A stretch of DNA of 64,000 nucleotides from assembly GCA_020048985.1 (NCBI GenBank), contig JAIFLR010000041.1, positions 38,634 through 102,633 of the forward strand. The letters are read 5' to 3'. The notes under the pieces are model-generated. The model had not been told where the DNA came from, did not search any database, and was given only the letters and a program-made list of their open reading frames with translations. This document shows positions 59,578-64,000 of the stretch, in pieces (the stretch's first letter is position 1; every line of letters begins with the position of its first letter). Made by a program: the position numbers and the translations under genes. This DNA is from Halobacteriovorax sp. GTDB taxonomy: Bacteria; Bdellovibrionota; Bacteriovoracia; Bacteriovoracales; Bacteriovoracaceae.

Positions 59578-60341
59578 TTTTTCATCCAAGCAGGTTTATC
59601 TTTTTCTAAAAGAGCTCTCATCCCTTCTTGTCCCTCAGCACTTACTCTTCTTTCAGTAATCATATTGCAGGCAAAGTCTTCAGAGCTCTTTAAATTCTTC
59701 ATCACTCCACGAATAAGCTTTTTAGCTTCCTTCGCAGCGATTGGGCCGGCCGCTAAAAATCTCTTTTTAATGGCTTCAACAGAAGCGTCAAGATTTTCGC
59801 TCACCTCATGCACAAGACCCATTCGTTTTGCTTCATGAGCATCAAATCTCTCCCCAGAAAGCATCCAGGCGCGAGCATTGGATTCACCAACTTTCGAAAT
59901 GCAATAGGGCGAAATAACGGCCGGAATTAATCCCAGTCTGACCTCAGTAAATCCCATTAACGCTTGAGGAACAGCGATGACATAATCACAGACACTGACG
60001 AGACCTACGCCACCACCGAGAGCATGACCATTAATTCTTCCAATCACTGGAACATCACACTCATTGATCGCAGAAAACATCTTGGCCAATCGCTTCGAGT
60101 CCTTGAAGTTTTCCTCTTTAGAGTAATCCTTCATGGCCTTCATCCAGTTCAAGTCTGCACCAGCACAAAAGCTTGTGCCACGACCGGATAATATAATTAG
60201 CCGTTCATCCTTGAATGATTCAAACAAGGCAATCATCTCTTCGATTAATTCAGCATTGAAAGCATTGTGAAGGTCTGGACGATTTATCCATACTTCTTTC
60301 ACGCCGGTTTCAGTTTCTATTACTTCTAGATATTTCATCAT
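59574..60341 (-). CDS. Enoyl-CoA hydratase family protein, probable methylglutaconyl-CoA hydratase
   Basis: LSGRGTSFCAGADLNWMKAM, INGHALGGGVGLVSVCDYV; position within the liu operon. Confidence 0.85.
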   Translation of the reverse strand: MMKYLEVIETETGVKEVWINRPDLHNAFNAELIEEMIALFESFKDERLIILSGRGTSFCAGADLNWMKAMKDYSKEENFKDSKRLAKMFSAINECDVPVIGRINGHALGGGVGLVSVCDYVIAVPQALMGFTEVRLGLIPAVISPYCISKVGESNARAWMLSGERFDAHEAKRMGLVHEVSENLDASVEAIKKRFLAAGPIAAKEAKKLIRGVMKNLKSSEDFACNMITERRVSAEGQEGMRALLEKDKPAWMKK

Positions 60342-61957
60342 TACATCCTGAAAACACCCCAACGCGGGTCTGGGAATTCTTCATTGTGAGTTACGCTTAA
60401 ACAAAGTCCTAGGATATCTCTAGTCTGAGTAGGATCTATCACTCCATCATCCCAAAGACGGGCCGATGAATAGTAGGGAGATCCTTCTTTTTCATATTTA
60501 TCCAAAGTCGGCTGCTTGAAGGCGGCCACTTCTTGTTCAGTCATCAGCGTTTTACCGGCTGCCTTTAACTGATCTTGTTTCACAGTTGCGAGAACATTGG
60601 CCGCCTGCTCGCCACCCATGACTGAGATTCGAGAATTGGGCCACATGAATAAAAAGCGAGGACCGAAAGCGCGGCCACACATTCCGTAGTTACCTGCACC
60701 AAAAGATCCACCAATGACAATCGTGAATTTAGGAACCTTAACTGTTGAAACGGCCGTTACAAACTTCGCCCCGTGTTTTGCAATGCCTTCGTTTTCATAT
60801 TGCTTACCAACCATGAATCCAGAAATATTTTGCAAGAAAACCAGAGGTACTTTTCTTTGCCCACATAACTCAATAAAATGCGCCGCTTTTTGAGAAGACT
60901 CTGAAAAGAGAATCCCGTTATTGGCGACAATACCCACTAAGTAGCCATGAATTTTTGCAAACCCCGTAACGAGTGTGTTGCCGTACCTTTCTTTAAATTC
61001 CTGAAATTCAGATCCATCCACAAGACGAGCAATGATTTCTCTCACGTCAAATGGCTTGCGAGTATCTTGTGGAATGATACCGTAAATTTCTTCGGCTTTA
61101 TAAAGAGGTGCTTTCACCTCTTCTTTAATAAATTTTCTTGAATTCTTTGACTGATAATTCAGAGTCGCAACAATGTGTCTTGCTTGCTCTAAGGCATCCT
61201 CTTCAGTTTCAGCAAAATGATCAGCAACTCCAGATTTAGAAGTGTGGACATCGGCCCCACCTAATTCTTCTGCCGTAACTTCTTCTCCAGTCGCCGCTTT
61301 AACTAATGGAGGACCACCTAAGAAAATAGTTCCGTTGCCTTTTACGATGATCGTTTCATCACTCATCGCCGGAACATAAGCTCCGCCAGCGGTACATGAA
61401 CCGCAGACCACAGCGATTTGTGGAATTCCCATCGCTGACATGTTCGCTTGATTAAAGAAAATTCTTCCGAAATGCTCTTTATCTGGAAACACTTCATCTT
61501 GTTTAGGTAGGAAAGCACCACCGGAATCTACGATGTAGATACAAGGCAGTTTATTTTCAATCGCAATTTCTTGCGCTCTTAAATGTTTTTTAACAGTCAG
61601 GGGAAAATACGTTCCACCTTTTACAGTTGCATCATTGGCAACAAATAAACACTCCACTCCGTGAACAAGTCCAATCCCCGTCACCATACCTGCGCCTGGA
61701 ACATCTTCTTCATAAACGCCTTCGGCGGCTAAAGTGGAAAGCTCCAAAAAGGGCGAACCTGGATCCAGAATTTTCTCAATACGCTCTCTAGGTGGAAGTT
61801 TTTTTCGGGCCTTATGCTTTTTAACAGCATCCTCCCCACCACCAAGTCGGGCCTTTTCTATTTTCTTTTTTAGTTCATTTGCAAGACCACGGTTGAATTC
61901 CGCATTAAGTTGGAAGTCTTTAGAATTTGCATCTGCGTGCGAGGCCAAAGGCTGCAT
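60341..61957 (-). CDS. Methylcrotonoyl-CoA carboxylase carboxyltransferase subunit (MCC beta)
   Basis: [88 protein letters not shown]. Confidence 0.93.
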   Translation of the reverse strand: MQPLASHADANSKDFQLNAEFNRGLANELKKKIEKARLGGGEDAVKKHKARKKLPPRERIEKILDPGSPFLELSTLAAEGVYEEDVPGAGMVTGIGLVHGVECLFVANDATVKGGTYFPLTVKKHLRAQEIAIENKLPCIYIVDSGGAFLPKQDEVFPDKEHFGRIFFNQANMSAMGIPQIAVVCGSCTAGGAYVPAMSDETIIVKGNGTIFLGGPPLVKAATGEEVTAEELGGADVHTSKSGVADHFAETEEDALEQARHIVATLNYQSKNSRKFIKEEVKAPLYKAEEIYGIIPQDTRKPFDVREIIARLVDGSEFQEFKERYGNTLVTGFAKIHGYLVGIVANNGILFSESSQKAAHFIELCGQRKVPLVFLQNISGFMVGKQYENEGIAKHGAKFVTAVSTVKVPKFTIVIGGSFGAGNYGMCGRAFGPRFLFMWPNSRISVMGGEQAANVLATVKQDQLKAAGKTLMTEQEVAAFKQPTLDKYEKEGSPYYSSARLWDDGVIDPTQTRDILGLCLSVTHNEEFPDPRWGVFRM

Positions 61958-62030
61958 GAGTACCTCATATTTTAATAAAAATAACAATTTAGTCTAACGT
62001 GAAGGGAGGACTCGTGGCAATCTTTTGGGC

Positions 62031-63887
62031 TTAGCGGTAAATTGATAAATTGTTATTAATTAACCCATTGATGAAGTACTGGAGGTAGGCTTTTAACAAT
62101 GGGTCATGGGATTCGCCATTGGCCGTCATCTTTCCTGTTTCCCAGTCATAGATATAGACCGTTTGAACCTGGTCTTTAGAGAGCCCAACGACCTCTTTGT
62201 CCGATATGAGGAGATATTCCCGCCCGTCAGCATAGTTCAAGGCGTAGCCCTGATCGCCAAGGAGGGGTCCCACAGATGTCGCTGGCAGATCATCCCCTGC
62301 TATGCTCACCCAATTAAGTATCATCTTCGGAATATCCGAATGTTGTGTGACTTTTTTGGTATTCAAATCAGGTTTTTCGCCAGGGGTGTAGATCAGAAAG
62401 GGAACCCGGTAGTGCCCAATGGTATTTTGAAACTTCCGAGACTCTAATTTCGAGGTGTGATCAGAAGTGATGAAGAAGACAGTATCCTTGAACCATGGTT
62501 CATTTTTAATTTTATTAAAAAAGTTTTTGAGAGCAAAATCCGCGTAACCGATGCTTTCATGAATCTCCAAACTGCCTTTAGGAAATTTTCCTTTCAGTGT
62601 TTCAGGAACAGCATAGGGTTGATGTGAGCTCAAAGTAAAAATACCGGCCATAAAAGGCTTCGGCATTTTGCCTATCTCTTCAGCTGCAAACTCAAGATAT
62701 GGCCCATCAAAGATTCCCCACGTCCCGTCAAAATCTGTCTTTTTCGGGTAATCCTCTCTTGAGAAATATCGATCAAAGCCGCTTGAGAGAGTATAGGAAT
62801 CAAAGCCCATGGTGCCCCTTGAGCCGCCATGAAAAAAATAATTTGTGTATGCATTGGCCTTTAGAATTTTAGGCATACAAACAAATTTATTTCCCTGATA
62901 GATGGATTTACTAATCGGCTCGTCCAATAAGGACGGTAGCCCACAAAGAAGTGAAGGCAGGGCCTCAATTGATCTTCTTCCGTTGGCCAAGTGATGGGGA
63001 TAAAAGACTGATTGATTTTTGAGTTCGTCCAGAAATGGAGTGTACCCCTTCTCCATGTATTCCAACGAAAAACTCTCTAAGATGATAAGGACAATATTCT
63101 TTTGATTCTTATTAATTTTGGGAAACTGCAAATCGCGGCGATTTATAATGATATTAATTGCGTCTTCGTCTTTAGCAAAATAGTTCAGTTTAGCTTGTGC
63201 CTGATTCTTAAGAGTCCTCAAAAAATGATATGGAGTATTTAAAACAAGGTGCCCTAATTCGTTTTTCCCCTGAGTAAATGCCGACTGAACATTAATTGAT
63301 TTATGTTGTAATCCTCCGCGAATCCCCAGAAAACAGGAGCCCATAAAAAAGAAGGAAGAGAGAATATGAAAAAAAACTTTCGAATTTTGGTTTTTAAGTT
63401 GAAAGAATTTTTTATCGAAATAATAGAAACCTAAACCGAAAACCAGACCGGCCAACGGGAAGTACCAGAAATTCACAATGAGTTGGGGCAACTGATCCCA
63501 AATATCATCGGTTATCATAAACAAGTCAAAGCTAAGCCTCTTTCCCATGAATAAGAACAATTCATAGTCGATCAAAGCTGCCGCAATTCCAGCGGAATTA
63601 ATCAGGACAAAGAGAAAGCGTTCAAAAAAGAGATATTGGGATTTTTGGCTTGGAACAAGCGAGAGAAGAATGAGCGGAACATTAAGAAGGCAAATAGCAG
63701 CGATATCAAAGCGAAGACCAAGCAGAAAACTTTGAAAGATCTCATCTTGGGTAAAATGCTTATAGGTGTCTAAGTGATAAAAATAAAACCCTATTCGCAA
63801 CAGGGTGTAGGGAAGAAGCAGAAAAAGAAATCGCTTTATTAGGCGAAAATGCGAAGCAACTAAATACATGTAGGATAATGTTATCAA
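62031..63887 (-). CDS. LTA synthase/sulfatase-family membrane protein (predicted phosphoglycerol/phosphoethanolamine transferase)
   Basis: N-terminal TMs then IVLIILESFSLEYM, NGRRSIEALPSLLCGLP, FITSDHTS. Confidence 0.85.
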   Translation of the reverse strand: MITLSYMYLVASHFRLIKRFLFLLLPYTLLRIGFYFYHLDTYKHFTQDEIFQSFLLGLRFDIAAICLLNVPLILLSLVPSQKSQYLFFERFLFVLINSAGIAAALIDYELFLFMGKRLSFDLFMITDDIWDQLPQLIVNFWYFPLAGLVFGLGFYYFDKKFFQLKNQNSKVFFHILSSFFFMGSCFLGIRGGLQHKSINVQSAFTQGKNELGHLVLNTPYHFLRTLKNQAQAKLNYFAKDEDAINIIINRRDLQFPKINKNQKNIVLIILESFSLEYMEKGYTPFLDELKNQSVFYPHHLANGRRSIEALPSLLCGLPSLLDEPISKSIYQGNKFVCMPKILKANAYTNYFFHGGSRGTMGFDSYTLSSGFDRYFSREDYPKKTDFDGTWGIFDGPYLEFAAEEIGKMPKPFMAGIFTLSSHQPYAVPETLKGKFPKGSLEIHESIGYADFALKNFFNKIKNEPWFKDTVFFITSDHTSKLESRKFQNTIGHYRVPFLIYTPGEKPDLNTKKVTQHSDIPKMILNWVSIAGDDLPATSVGPLLGDQGYALNYADGREYLLISDKEVVGLSKDQVQTVYIYDWETGKMTANGESHDPLLKAYLQYFINGLINNNLSIYR

Positions 63888-63920
63888 TCAAGCGACTGCG
63901 TAGCTACACCTGTCTAAAAT

Positions 63921-63951
63921 AAAAAAGCCCTCTTTCGAGGGCTTTTTTTTA
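63921..63951. terminator. Rho-independent terminator hairpin
   Basis: AAAAAAGCCCTCTTTCGAGGGCTTTTTTTT; bidirectional A/T tracts. Confidence 0.85.
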
Positions 63952-64000
63952 TAATTAGAGGGTGCATCTTGCTATTCTGACACCAAGTTCCCCTGGCACT

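Overview
The window is a gene-dense bacterial chromosomal segment with no rRNA, tRNA, CRISPR array or transposase that I could recognise. Gene content suggests a Gram-negative, possibly Bdellovibrionota/Bacteriovorax-like organism: many Sec/lipoprotein-signal proteins, a liu operon, kynA/kynU, an HPF-baeRF pair and NfeD/SPFH. That taxonomy is inference only. Housekeeping genes include tgt (3' end), serC, pepP, murD, speD, mdh, xth, typA, cinA, metG and a uvrD/pcrA-type helicase. Accessory content is dominated by secreted proteins and lipoproteins. The most interesting items are: (1) a secreted, Cys-rich protein with an R-(S)TS-ExE ADP-ribosyltransferase signature (33295-34368); (2) a 37.4-51.2 kb surface/secretion island with a frameshifted ~1600-aa Cys-rich lipoprotein, an FHA-RDD membrane protein, a 1065-aa secreted protein, and a gluzincin-like lipoprotein overlapping a separate PepSY-like propeptide gene; (3) an HPF-baeRF ribosome-associated gene pair; (4) a chimeric pseudogene made from fragments related to two genes elsewhere in this window, with a 66-bp in-frame deletion between 9-bp direct repeats; (5) a Tgt C-terminus whose three zinc-ligand cysteines are replaced; (6) a three-half-site palindromic operator candidate between an XRE regulator and xth; (7) repeated U-tract-less hairpins and many overlapping convergent gene ends. 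All assignments come from reading the sequence and remembered family motifs; no searches were run.
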